DNA of 64,000 bases from DASCOT01 sp965197275. GTDB lineage: Bacteria; Acidobacteriota; UBA890; WLXD01. The DNA lies in NCBI GenBank assembly GCA_965197275.1, contig CBDAMQ010000017.1, forward strand, positions 1 to 64,000, written 5' to 3'. The notes beneath the pieces were generated by a model. The model worked only from the letters and a program-made list of their open reading frames with translations, was not told where the DNA came from and ran no database searches. The translations under genes were made by a program, and so were the position numbers. This document shows positions 42,296-50,140 of the stretch, piece by piece; positions within the stretch are counted from its first letter, which is position 1, and every line of letters begins with the position of its first letter.

Positions 42296-42335
42296 CGGTA
42301 TTCCCGAACACCGCTTGATTCCCGAACACCGCTAG
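42292..42335. terminator. Hairpin with internal direct repeats between convergent genes
   Basis: CTAGCGGT at 42292-42299 and ACCGCTAG at 42328-42335 form an 8-bp stem. Between and overlapping them the 16-mer ATTCCCGAACACCGCT occurs twice (42300-42315 and 42318-42333). The stem includes the stop of the upstream gene and sits 16 bp from the end of the convergent HAD gene, a suitable place for a bidirectional terminator. Confidence 0.5.
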
Positions 42336-42351
42336 CGGCGTTTGATCAGGG

Positions 42352-43044
42352 TCAGCCGTTCGCTTCTTGCGCCAACATCAGTATCTCAGCTAACGGCACC
42401 AAGTCCTCGATGATAAGGACATCACCGGGGAACGGGTTCATAGCGTTTCTCGCAACGCGCCCGACAAAACGTGCACCAACCGATTGTGCCGCCTCGAGAT
42501 CCGGCATCGAATCCCCAATCATCGCTACGTCACTGGGCCGCCAGTCGTACTCGCCAACGATGCGCCGAAGGTGAGTCGTCTTCGGTACAGGGGCGCCATA
42601 GATCCCGCGGAAGGCTTCCGTCCAACCGCGCTTGTGCACGATCCGTTCGAGCTCATCGGCCGGTGTTGCCGAGACAACGAACAGCGGAACGGTACGAGGG
42701 AGCGACGACAGCAGACGGTTCGCTCCCGGCACAGCGGGGGCTCGGACCACTTCCTCCTCTACCGCCGCAGAGAATTCGGCTGCGAGGCACCGCAGCTGCT
42801 CTGGTTCCAGTACCTCCTCGAGTAGACGTTCATAGGCCCAGCGGATCTTGTCGTAGCGGGAGGCGCCTGTGTTCCGACGATGATACGCAAGGACGGACTC
42901 CAGGATCTCCTGCTTATCTGCGAAGATCGCGCGAAACCCGAGTTCCTTTGCCGCAAGGGACTCTACGAGAACACCGTCAAAGTCAAATACGATGGCCTTA
43001 ACGGGGTCTTCACTCGTCAGCCTTACGCTCGATGTAGATCTCAT
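42352..43044 (-). CDS. HAD-superfamily phosphatase
   Basis: The 230-residue protein has the HAD motifs 'AIVFDFDGVLVESLAAKELG' (nucleophile Asp), 'LFVVSATPADELERIV' (motif II), 'PVPKTTHL' (motif III Lys) and 'DVAMIGDSMPDLEAAQ' (motif IV) with an alpha-helical cap. The ATG at 43044 overlaps the preceding SDR gene by 35 bp; there is no closer standard start. It probably dephosphorylates a sugar phosphate or sugar-acid phosphate in the pathway of the co-transcribed cytidylyltransferase, as KdsC- or NeuB-associated phosphatases do. That is inferred from context only. Confidence 0.8.
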   Translation of the reverse strand: MRSTSSVRLTSEDPVKAIVFDFDGVLVESLAAKELGFRAIFADKQEILESVLAYHRRNTGASRYDKIRWAYERLLEEVLEPEQLRCLAAEFSAAVEEEVVRAPAVPGANRLLSSLPRTVPLFVVSATPADELERIVHKRGWTEAFRGIYGAPVPKTTHLRRIVGEYDWRPSDVAMIGDSMPDLEAAQSVGARFVGRVARNAMNPFPGDVLIIEDLVPLAEILMLAQEANG

Positions 43045-43903
43045 CAAGTACACCAAGAAGCCCCTGGCCCATGTCCAGGTACTCATTGTCCACGAGCTTC
43101 ACGCCGATCTTTGGTCTGAACGTGTACGGTGTTCTCGAGTAGTGATCTGCCGACGGCCGCCGGTTGGCTGCGGGAGGCTCTAGATCAATTACAACATCCT
43201 CTCCGACGATCTCCCGAATTGTCTCCAGAAGATCACGGAACCTCATTGGATAGTGGCCTGTGAGGATCACGTGTCGGTTCGCGTACTCTGGCGACAGCAC
43301 GCTGACGCTGAGTCTGGCTGCGTCGGTTACGTGGATGTACTCGCGCATTTCGTTTCCTGTCGCCGTTACCTTGATATGACGGTCCATCAGAGCTTGACGC
43401 AGATAGCTGTAGACGCTGTTGCGCTCATCGGATCGCCTGCCGTAGAGCGTCCCATATCGCAGAATCGTGTAATCGAGATCATACGCCCGCTGGTATTCCT
43501 CGATGGCCAGCTCGCAAGACTGTTTGCTGACCCGATAGAACCCACCAGACTCAGAATAGACGTAGATCGATGACGCGAAAACGAAACGCTCGATCCCTGC
43601 TTCGACGGCGGCGTTGAGCTGATTCATGCACCCCAGAATATTCTGCTGCATGGTATCGAACGCCGAAGCGCGTGCCTCATCGATGTCTGACTGACCGGCG
43701 AAGCTGAAAACGATATCGTGATCGGCCATCGCATCTCGGACGGCGGCCGAATCCAAGATGTCTCCGGCAACGAACCGGTGCTCGTTTTGTCGGTGAGGTG
43801 ACTCGACGCGATCGAATATCGTCACGTCGTGCCCCGACTCTGTCAGCGCATCGGCGACGTGACTCCCGACGAATCCAGACCCACCGAAGACGATTACTCT
43901 CAC
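43010..43903 (-). CDS. NAD-dependent epimerase/dehydratase (SDR)
   Basis: The 297-residue protein starts at a GTG in a GTGA overlap with the dehydrogenase gene. 'VIVFGGSGFVGSHVADALTE' binds NAD; 'IVFSFAGQSDIDEARASAFD', 'RFVFASSIYVYSES' and 'FYRVSKQSCELAIEEY' supply Ser/Tyr/Lys. 'YTILRYGTLYGRRSDERNSV' and 'EYIHVTDAARL' follow. It is a complete UDP-glucose-4-epimerase-like fold without substrate-determining features that I can read. It is part of the 45767-to-42352 operon. Confidence 0.85.
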   Translation of the reverse strand: MRVIVFGGSGFVGSHVADALTESGHDVTIFDRVESPHRQNEHRFVAGDILDSAAVRDAMADHDIVFSFAGQSDIDEARASAFDTMQQNILGCMNQLNAAVEAGIERFVFASSIYVYSESGGFYRVSKQSCELAIEEYQRAYDLDYTILRYGTLYGRRSDERNSVYSYLRQALMDRHIKVTATGNEMREYIHVTDAARLSVSVLSPEYANRHVILTGHYPMRFRDLLETIREIVGEDVVIDLEPPAANRRPSADHYSRTPYTFRPKIGVKLVDNEYLDMGQGLLGVLDEIYIERKADE

Positions 43904-44958
43904 GACGGACCCTGCCGAAGTTCGCCCGACTCTCGCTCCAGACCGGCTACCAATTGGCCTTGACGCTCCTCATCGGGAACCCTCCGTAATAGTGGATCCC
44001 CCAGTAGAAAACGGACCGCATCCTCCGTGGCCTGCAACTCCATCTGTACTCGACAGTCTTCCGACATAGAACCCATGTGACTGGTCAGGATGCAATTATC
44101 CAGCGCGGCCAGCGGTCCCGCATAGGGTTCCTCCGAGAAGACGTCGATCGCGGCGCCACCGATCTTGTCAGCCGATAACGCATCTTGCAGAGCATCCTCC
44201 TGGATCATTCCGCCTCGTGAGGTGTTTACCAACACCGCCGACTCGCTCATCAAAGAAATCTCTTGCTCACCGATGAGGCCCTCAGTCGCAGGAGTGAGTG
44301 GCAAGTGCAGCGTTATCGCGTCCGCCGTCCGGTAGATCCGGTCCTTCGGGACCCACTCGACGCCGTGTTTCGATCCGAACTCATCGTCAACGATCAGGTC
44401 GTTCGCGAGAATCTTCGCCTCGGGGAACCCACCGGACAGATGTGCGATGACGCGACGTCCGATCCGGCCGACTCCGATCACACCGACTGTGGAACCGTTC
44501 AGACGGCGGCCCATGATCCGATCCCAGCGGCGCGAATGCATGCGGAGGTTCGCGCGACCGACGTGCCTGAGCAAGTCAATCATCAATCCAATCGTAAGCT
44601 CCGCGACCGCCGCTGAAGGAGCGTCAGGTGTCCAGCAAACCTCGATGCCCCGCTCGCCTGCGGCCGCGAGGTCGACGCTGTCGAGCCCTACTCCAACTCG
44701 GCAAATCAGCCGCAACCGCGGCGCATGCTGCATCACTCGCGCCGTGATGGGCTCAGTGCCCGCGATTAGCACGCTGAACGGACCTACCATCTCGGCCAAC
44801 TCGCCTTCCGACAGTCGCCGTCCGAGGGGATTGACCACATAGTCCACGGAGTGTTGCTGAAGCAGGCTCAGCGGGCGGTCATCTGCCGCTCCGAAAGGCA
44901 CGGTCGTCACCAGCACTCGGTGCGTGCCGCCGGGGTCACCCTCGCGCGTGGGGCCCAT
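43900..44958 (-). CDS. D-isomer-specific 2-hydroxyacid dehydrogenase (SerA-like)
   Basis: The 352-residue protein has the NAD-binding 'TVGVIGVGRIGRRVIAHLSG' and the catalytic Arg/Glu/His set in 'VLVNTSRGGMIQEDAL', 'AIDVFSEEPYAG' and 'CILTSHMGSMSEDC', in normal order. It oxidises or reduces a 2-hydroxy/2-keto acid. It lacks an ACT domain, so it is unlikely to be housekeeping SerA. Found next to a cytidylyltransferase, SDR and phosphatase, it may make a hydroxy-acid building block of the glycan. GGAAAGGTGA precedes the ATG. Confidence 0.9.
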   Translation of the reverse strand: MGPTREGDPGGTHRVLVTTVPFGAADDRPLSLLQQHSVDYVVNPLGRRLSEGELAEMVGPFSVLIAGTEPITARVMQHAPRLRLICRVGVGLDSVDLAAAGERGIEVCWTPDAPSAAVAELTIGLMIDLLRHVGRANLRMHSRRWDRIMGRRLNGSTVGVIGVGRIGRRVIAHLSGGFPEAKILANDLIVDDEFGSKHGVEWVPKDRIYRTADAITLHLPLTPATEGLIGEQEISLMSESAVLVNTSRGGMIQEDALQDALSADKIGGAAIDVFSEEPYAGPLAALDNCILTSHMGSMSEDCRVQMELQATEDAVRFLLGDPLLRRVPDEERQGQLVAGLERESGELRQGPS

Positions 44959-44981
44959 CGATCACCTTTCCATTCGGCCGC

Positions 44982-45767
44982 TCAGACTTCCGTATCCGGT
45001 GTACGAGTCTCGGGGGGAGATGACGGCTCTTCACCGATTTCATGAGCGCTCAGCCAGAACTCGACCTGGGGCACTTGCCACTCGTAGTCGACATCGAGTC
45101 CACCCCATTGCCGTAGGGGATGAATTCGTCGGCCCATCAATCGCTGAGGCAACGTACCGCTCTCGATGTTCTCGAAGCACCGCGGCCGCACAACGGACAC
45201 CCCCATGTCGGCGAACCACACATCGCCTTGAGAGTCTCGATCGCATGACATGGTGGCCGGATCGGCGACGGCGGCGAGCGGAAAGAACGGCTCTAGCAAG
45301 CCGTCATCTGCTATTCGTCTTGCCCGGATGGGACTCCACATGTTGTAGCGCGATACGGATACGGCCGAGTCGAGAGTATCGTCTGCCTGAAGGGCCGACA
45401 TGCCTTCGTCTATGAGCTCAGAGGTGATCGTGGGAGCGTTGGCTAACATCAGCGCAAGGAGACCGATTTCCTCGCCCTCGCGCTGCAGTTCCGCCCGGAT
45501 TTCTCGGTAGCCATGAACGAACGCGTCGTCACTGAGAGCCTCGTCTGTCGCAAGATGCGCGGGTCGCTCGATCACCGCGGCACCGTGGGCCTTGGCGAGC
45601 TCCTTGATCGGCGGGGAGTCCGTGGATACGTAGACTCGCCCCACGTTCTCGGCTCTGCTAGCCGCCAGAAGCGGGAATTCGACCATGGGTCGCCCACGAA
45701 CCTTGTGCAAGTTCTTGCCAGGAAACCCGGACGAATGATGCCGCCCGAGGATGAGTGCGCAGTTCAT
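44982..45767 (-). CDS. Acylneuraminate/CMP-sugar cytidylyltransferase family protein
   Basis: The 261-residue protein matches the NeuA/KdsB-like fold: 'YVSTDSPPIKELAKAHGAAV', 'ERPAHLATDEALSDDAFVH', 'LLALMLANAPTITSELIDE' and the late 'GGLDVDYEWQVPQVEFWLSA'. The N-terminal nucleotide loop is divergent, 'ILGRHHSSGFPGKNLHKV' in place of the usual ARxGSKG-KN pattern, but Lys-Asn is kept. It should activate an acidic sugar or analogue with CTP. It is distinct from the second NeuA at 54255, so the cluster may use two CMP-activated residues. Start ATG with GGGAGC upstream; first gene of its operon. Confidence 0.75.
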   Translation of the reverse strand: MNCALILGRHHSSGFPGKNLHKVRGRPMVEFPLLAASRAENVGRVYVSTDSPPIKELAKAHGAAVIERPAHLATDEALSDDAFVHGYREIRAELQREGEEIGLLALMLANAPTITSELIDEGMSALQADDTLDSAVSVSRYNMWSPIRARRIADDGLLEPFFPLAAVADPATMSCDRDSQGDVWFADMGVSVVRPRCFENIESGTLPQRLMGRRIHPLRQWGGLDVDYEWQVPQVEFWLSAHEIGEEPSSPPETRTPDTEV

Positions 45768-45919
45768 ATCCGGCTCCCGTAATGTGCATGGGCTAAAGAT
45801 CTGTTAGACGACGGGCCCCGTCAGGTGTACGGCGCAAGCGCCGTGGAGGGTCGGCCATCCGCTGTGGCCCGACTCCCAGTGACGCCGGCTCCTTCGCGAA
45901 TGGCGCACACGAGCGGGGA

Positions 45920-47275
45920 TCACCCCTCCCGCCCAATCGGTGCGTATCGATCGATCTGTTCGGCCCAGCGATCCCGGTACGTTCTCTCCCATAACGGGAA
46001 GTGGTTTACTGTCGCCCCGCGGCGGAGAACACGAAACTCGACGGAATCGATGAAGGCTACGACGCGGCGACAGATCCAGCGACGGATTCGCTCTATGTGG
46101 GAGCGTAAGCGCCCGGACGGATTGTAGCTGGAGTGGGTCCGCCCGATCTCATTGGCTATCTTAACCAATGCCGGCGTTGTCCGTGGAAAGGCAACCCGAT
46201 CGGCGAGGTCACCCATGACGCGTTGATAGTGCTGCTGAGGATTCCACTCGCCTCGGTTCAAGGAATCAAGCGCAGCGAACAGATCGGCCGGCTCCCGCGC
46301 GTCGATCAGACCGTTCTTCTGAGAGCCGCTCGCCGCCTCGCGCCCCTCCGTGTGGACAGCAAGCCGGGCGCCGAGGATCCCATCGAAACAGATTCCCATC
46401 CGGCCCGAAGCAACGATATCGTCGACCCCGACAGAGCCGAAACACGCTACGGCGCAGACTTCGTACAACCACGCCTCGAGCGAAAGATCCTGGTGCTCGC
46501 ATGACACGATTCCGGGGTACTTCTCGAGAAGATAGCGATACTGTTCCGAGTCATCACCCGGATAATGGCGAATCAGTATCGGTTGATCGCGCCGCTCGCA
46601 TTCGTCAAGCACGTCTAGCAGAACGCGAGCCGTCGCCGCCTGAACCCAGTAGAGGTCTTCGATACCGCCGTCCACCGGATAGAGCGAACCTCGGTACGGG
46701 TCAGTTCGTAGTTCGTCGATGCATGCAAAGTGGTTCGGCGTAAACGAGCGCGGTCGCAGGAGATCGAACTTCCAGACTATACCCAGCGGCCGGCCGGCGG
46801 CACTTTCCGCGCCCGTGGCCATCGTCCCCCGATGACGCGGGTGCCCGTAGTAATCGAATCGTGCTGCTCCGGCCACCACGAGTCGCTCCGCTACGAACGC
46901 TTCTGTCTCGAGGAGTTGTCTTCGTGATCGCTCCCCCCACAGATGGATCACTGCGGCCGATTCTTCGATCGAACGTTGTACTGTCGCGCGCATATCGGCG
47001 CCGACCGATCGCGAGAGCATGGCGATGTCGCTGAGTGTCTCCACAGTCGGTACAACATGTATGTTGGCACCCTTTGCAAGCGCAGCCACGTCACTGATGG
47101 CTACGTCGCCGACTGGCATCACCACGGCATCGAAATCCGCGAATCGGAGGTACCAGCGACGACGGTGAAGGCTCGCTAATGTCACGTGAGCGCCTTGGGC
47201 CTCAAGGACTTCTTTCAGCGCCGCCATCAAGCAGAAGTCGCGGCGCAGCGTGCCTACCAGGATCAGAACGTGCAT
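45920..47275 (-). CDS. Surface carbohydrate biosynthesis protein (TIGR04396-like), paralogue A
   Basis: The 451-residue protein begins 'MHVLILVGTLRRDFCLMAAL' and contains 'ATLASLHRRRWYLRFADFDA'-type Rossmann strands (here 'VTLASLHRRRWYLRFADFD'), 'HLWGERSRRQLLETEAF', 'PYRGSLYPVDGGIEDLYWVQ', 'LLEKYPGIVSCEHQDLSLEA' and 'VDDIVASGRMGICFDGI'. It is clearly paralogous to the gene at 50141 (about the same length, same landmarks). The GT-B-type 'RPHP' of the paralogue reads 'IRHYPGDD' here, so the donor site may differ. I relate both to the TIGR04396 surface-carbohydrate family from memory. Predicted cytoplasmic glycosyl- or glycerophospho-transferase. Confidence 0.6.
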   Translation of the reverse strand: MHVLILVGTLRRDFCLMAALKEVLEAQGAHVTLASLHRRRWYLRFADFDAVVMPVGDVAISDVAALAKGANIHVVPTVETLSDIAMLSRSVGADMRATVQRSIEESAAVIHLWGERSRRQLLETEAFVAERLVVAGAARFDYYGHPRHRGTMATGAESAAGRPLGIVWKFDLLRPRSFTPNHFACIDELRTDPYRGSLYPVDGGIEDLYWVQAATARVLLDVLDECERRDQPILIRHYPGDDSEQYRYLLEKYPGIVSCEHQDLSLEAWLYEVCAVACFGSVGVDDIVASGRMGICFDGILGARLAVHTEGREAASGSQKNGLIDAREPADLFAALDSLNRGEWNPQQHYQRVMGDLADRVAFPRTTPALVKIANEIGRTHSSYNPSGRLRSHIERIRRWICRRVVAFIDSVEFRVLRRGATVNHFPLWERTYRDRWAEQIDRYAPIGREG

Positions 47276-47336
47276 GCTGGCTGTTGCCGGGAATCACACC
47301 GGCACTGCGCCCTTCCCCGATGCAGGGGGGCGCTGA

Positions 47337-48263
47337 TCAACTCTGCGATTTCGAGTCGTTCCTGACCGCCTCGACAACAAACGCCGAGCAGAGAAAGTTG
47401 CTTCTCCAATCAGCAGTTTGCCCTTCCATACGGATTGACTCGTCGCGAAAGAGCTGTGGGTTGTCGCTCTCCAAGTAGGGCATGGCGGGATGGTAATGAT
47501 ACCAATGGAGCTTTACGTCGCTGAATCCGTTACGTTCAAAGAGAGCCGGCATTTCGAACGGGTTGTGCAACCTTGCGAGGATTGCGTCGTAGCCTGGCGC
47601 GTTTGTTCCTTCGATGACCTCCCGTTTCGGCGGCATATCCATTCGCAGACGGGAGCCGAGCTCACGCGAAATCGCCGCCTTCATCTCAGGGGCCACGCCG
47701 ACCAGAAGGTCGTCAAGAATGAAACTGGCCGTGGGTCGGTTGAATGTCAACATCGAGAAGAGCTTGTTGCGGAATTCGACGAAGACCGTGCCCTCCTGCG
47801 AAACGAGCTCCGCCAGGTTCTGCAACACGCCATCATCGTGCTCGACATGTGGCATGACACCCATCGCCACAAGGCCTTCGAATCTACCGTCTTTCAGCGC
47901 ATGAGCGTAGGTCGCCGGATCCTGGATATCCCCGACGAACACTTGTGCAGGATCAAGGCCGTGCTCATCGAAACGCTGGCGCGCTCTTCCTACCATCCGC
48001 TCCGAGAGGTCGAAGCCCCAGACGTCGATGCCCAGGCCCGCCAACGCACAGAGAGGCGTTCCCTCTCCGACCCCGACCTCTATCAAACGGGAGGGGCGCC
48101 GACGCGCAAAGCACTGCAACAACAACTGGAGTCGGAAGTAATTGGCAGGGTAGGGTCGATCGATATCCGACAGGAGAGACTCATCGTATTGCAGGTGATA
48201 GTCGTCCGCCGCAGCGTCATAGTGCTTCTTCACGTGCGAAGTATCGCGATGCATGGTCATCAT
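47337..48263 (-). CDS. Class I SAM-dependent methyltransferase
   Basis: The 308-residue protein has SAM motif I 'LIEVGVGEGTPLCALAGLG', an acidic strand 'VWGFDLSERMVGRARQRFDE' and motif II/III regions 'FEGLVAMGVMPHVEHDDGVL' and 'EGTVFVEFRNKLFSMLTF'. The ATG at 48263 is chosen because it lies 1 bp after the stop of a degenerate upstream frame (48265-48570); GTG starts exist 4 codons earlier. The long C-terminal part ('WYHYHPAMPYLESDNPQLFR') is typical of sugar or lipid methyltransferases in O-antigen loci. Substrate unknown. Confidence 0.85.
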   Translation of the reverse strand: MMTMHRDTSHVKKHYDAAADDYHLQYDESLLSDIDRPYPANYFRLQLLLQCFARRRPSRLIEVGVGEGTPLCALAGLGIDVWGFDLSERMVGRARQRFDEHGLDPAQVFVGDIQDPATYAHALKDGRFEGLVAMGVMPHVEHDDGVLQNLAELVSQEGTVFVEFRNKLFSMLTFNRPTASFILDDLLVGVAPEMKAAISRELGSRLRMDMPPKREVIEGTNAPGYDAILARLHNPFEMPALFERNGFSDVKLHWYHYHPAMPYLESDNPQLFRDESIRMEGQTADWRSNFLCSAFVVEAVRNDSKSQS

Positions 48264-48264
48264 C

Positions 48265-48570
48265 TCACTCACCACAGTGATCCAGGTTACGTCGATAGAC
48301 GTCCAGCCCCTGGAAAGCGAGGCCGTAGTCGATCGATCCGCGCTGCACCGATCTCAACAGGGAATACCCCATGTTCTGGTACACGTATCTGCTTGCGAAG
48401 AAACTTTAGACGCCAACCGGGAGATACGGGAGATACGACGACCATCGGTAGCGACGTCGGACAAGCCGAGAGTCGTTTGTGTAGAGAGGGCCTCGAACAC
48501 GACGCAAAGCCGGGCCGACAATCACCGGTGCAGCCACGGCGTCGGCCCTGCCGAACAGTTGACCTGCGGT
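48265..48570 (-). pseudogene. Degenerate 3' remnant of a surface-cluster gene, one in-frame stop
   Basis: On the minus strand a frame ending in TGA at 48265-48267 is open for more than 100 codons except for one TAA at 48406-48408. It reads 'GQLFGRADAVAAPVIVGPAL', 'RRVRGPLYTNDSRLVRRRYR', 'WSSYLPYLPVGV', the stop, then 'SFFASRYVYQNMGYSLLRSV' and 'QRGSIDYGLAFQGLDVYRRN'. The composition is protein-like, and its stop abuts the methyltransferase start as in an operon. An AAA-to-TAA change would explain the stop. I do not recognise the family, and I see no start; homology seems to begin abruptly near 48570. Confidence 0.45.
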
Positions 48571-48968
48571 GCGAGGAGGGAGTCTAGCACGGGTGCCACA
48601 GCGCTGGCCGCGGAGTCGATCGGGCGTCTGAGGGGGGCTCGGAACAGTCGCGTAGCGGTTGGCTGATGACCGTTTTCTGGCGAGCGGCCCGGCGATTCCG
48701 GCCCCCCGATCCGATCTGAGAACGGCCGCGCTTGCAGGCGGCGAAGTCCTGACCTGAGGGTCATGCCCACTTGAACGGCGCCAGAATCCTCGATACGCTC
48801 AGAGCCTCTGCCCGGCACGCGTCCCGCCCTTACCCGCCGCACTCCAAATCACGATTCCGGATCTCTTGGCGTCGCGACCCACAGTGCCCAACCGTAGTCG
48901 TCGGACCTCGTCTATCCAACGACTGCTCCCGCCCGGTTCGACGAGCCGCTCTGCGCACGTCCCCAACG
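48571..48968. other. Intergenic region before the sulfotransferase gene
   Basis: The roughly 400 bp hold no gene I can support. The sulfotransferase frame is open back to 48771, but those residues are Arg/Ser/Pro-rich and unlike the family, so I regard them as upstream sequence. Confidence 0.35.
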
Positions 48969-50063
48969 ATGGTTGACGGTAAGACGCGTCGATCGCTGCT
49001 GCTTCACCCGGGGATGGGCAAGGCCGCGACTACCTACACTCAGGGTCTATTGGACCGCGTTCCCAACGCGCTCTATCTGGGAAAACGACCGGACGGGACG
49101 TTCGTCACGGACGAGCTGAGGCGCGCGCACTACTCTGTCTTCAGGCAGCTGGACAGGTTCGGTAAAGGCGAGCGTCGGAGCTCGTTCAATCTCATTTCTG
49201 CGTACGCGAAGCTAGCGGCCGAAGAGATAAGAGAGTCGCAGGATTCAACGGTCATCCTCTCCGACGAGTGCATCCTCGATTATGGCGCCTACGACGGAGA
49301 GGTGAACGCACTGCGGCTGGCGTGGCTGGTCGAGCGCCTGGAGCGAGAACTGGGAGAGGAATTCCGTCACAAGTCGATCGTTCTGACGATACGTGAGCAG
49401 GCTTCCCTGCTGCAGTCACACTACGCGTACGACTACTTGAGATGGAAACGACGCGCTCCCACCGGACAGAAGCTGATCCGGTTGTTCAGCGATGATCCGT
49501 TCGCAGGTGCATTCGCGGCGCTTTGGTTCGGCGAGCTCTCAGATCTGTTACGTCTCCTCTTCCCGGGGTTCGAAGTCAGAATCGCACCCTGTGAGTTGCT
49601 TTCCACCGATAGTGAAGAGTTCCGACGGTGTCTCATAGGAACGTTGCCGTCGGCGGGAATGCCCGTCCTCGGACTCGAAGAGCCACTGAACGTCAACTCC
49701 AGGGAGACTCCACAGGGACGTGTGAATGTGGTGCGGGAGCCCACGCGGTGGTCCGCTCTCCTGTGGAGACTGAACCCCGTGGGGCGAGCCGGCTCGTTGC
49801 TTCGTAGGCTCGGAGTTGTCGACACTTTGCCCGACTGGGCCATCCAAGGGCTCCAGAGGCTCGGTCGGAGCGTTGAACCCAGTGTCCGCTACAGGAAACA
49901 CGCAAAGGAGATCCAGTTCGGGGAAGCCGAGAAGCGGGTGATCAGGGACCGGGTTGCGCGGTCGAACGCCAAGTTGGCGGAGGATCACTCATTGGATCTC
50001 CAGGCACTCGGATACGCGGTAGCGGACGATCCCTCCGTTCACGCGGGCACCGGCCTGGACTGA
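48969..50063 (+). CDS. Sulfotransferase-like protein
   Basis: The 364-residue protein is counted from the ATG at 48969. 'RSLLLHPGMGKAATTYTQGL' resembles the 5'-phosphosulfate-binding loop of PAPS sulfotransferases (GxxKTGTTxL-like). Next come 'VILSDECILDYGAYDGEVNA', a typical Ser/Glu strand, and 'KSIVLTIREQASLLQSHYAY', which resembles the 3'-phosphate-binding R-x7-S segment. The C-terminal 150 residues are basic and diverged. It would sulfate a sugar of the surface polysaccharide using PAPS. The loop lacks the exact KTGT consensus, so some other P-loop transferase is possible. It is a single plus-strand gene. Confidence 0.6.
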   Translation: MVDGKTRRSLLLHPGMGKAATTYTQGLLDRVPNALYLGKRPDGTFVTDELRRAHYSVFRQLDRFGKGERRSSFNLISAYAKLAAEEIRESQDSTVILSDECILDYGAYDGEVNALRLAWLVERLERELGEEFRHKSIVLTIREQASLLQSHYAYDYLRWKRRAPTGQKLIRLFSDDPFAGAFAALWFGELSDLLRLLFPGFEVRIAPCELLSTDSEEFRRCLIGTLPSAGMPVLGLEEPLNVNSRETPQGRVNVVREPTRWSALLWRLNPVGRAGSLLRRLGVVDTLPDWAIQGLQRLGRSVEPSVRYRKHAKEIQFGEAEKRVIRDRVARSNAKLAEDHSLDLQALGYAVADDPSVHAGTGLD

Positions 50064-50140
50064 GGTTCTCCTGGACGTCCGAGCCGACGGACCGGCGGGT
50101 CTCGGAGCCGATGACTGACTCTCTCACGGACGAGTAGCGG

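Noticed and set aside
47490..48587. 365-codon plus-strand open frame
   Set aside because: It lies antisense to a methyltransferase with clear SAM motifs and to the degenerate frame upstream; its own residues match no family.
48771..48968. N-terminal extension of the sulfotransferase
   Set aside because: The extra 66 residues are low-complexity Arg/Ser/Pro and precede the family's usual start; ATG at 48969 preferred.
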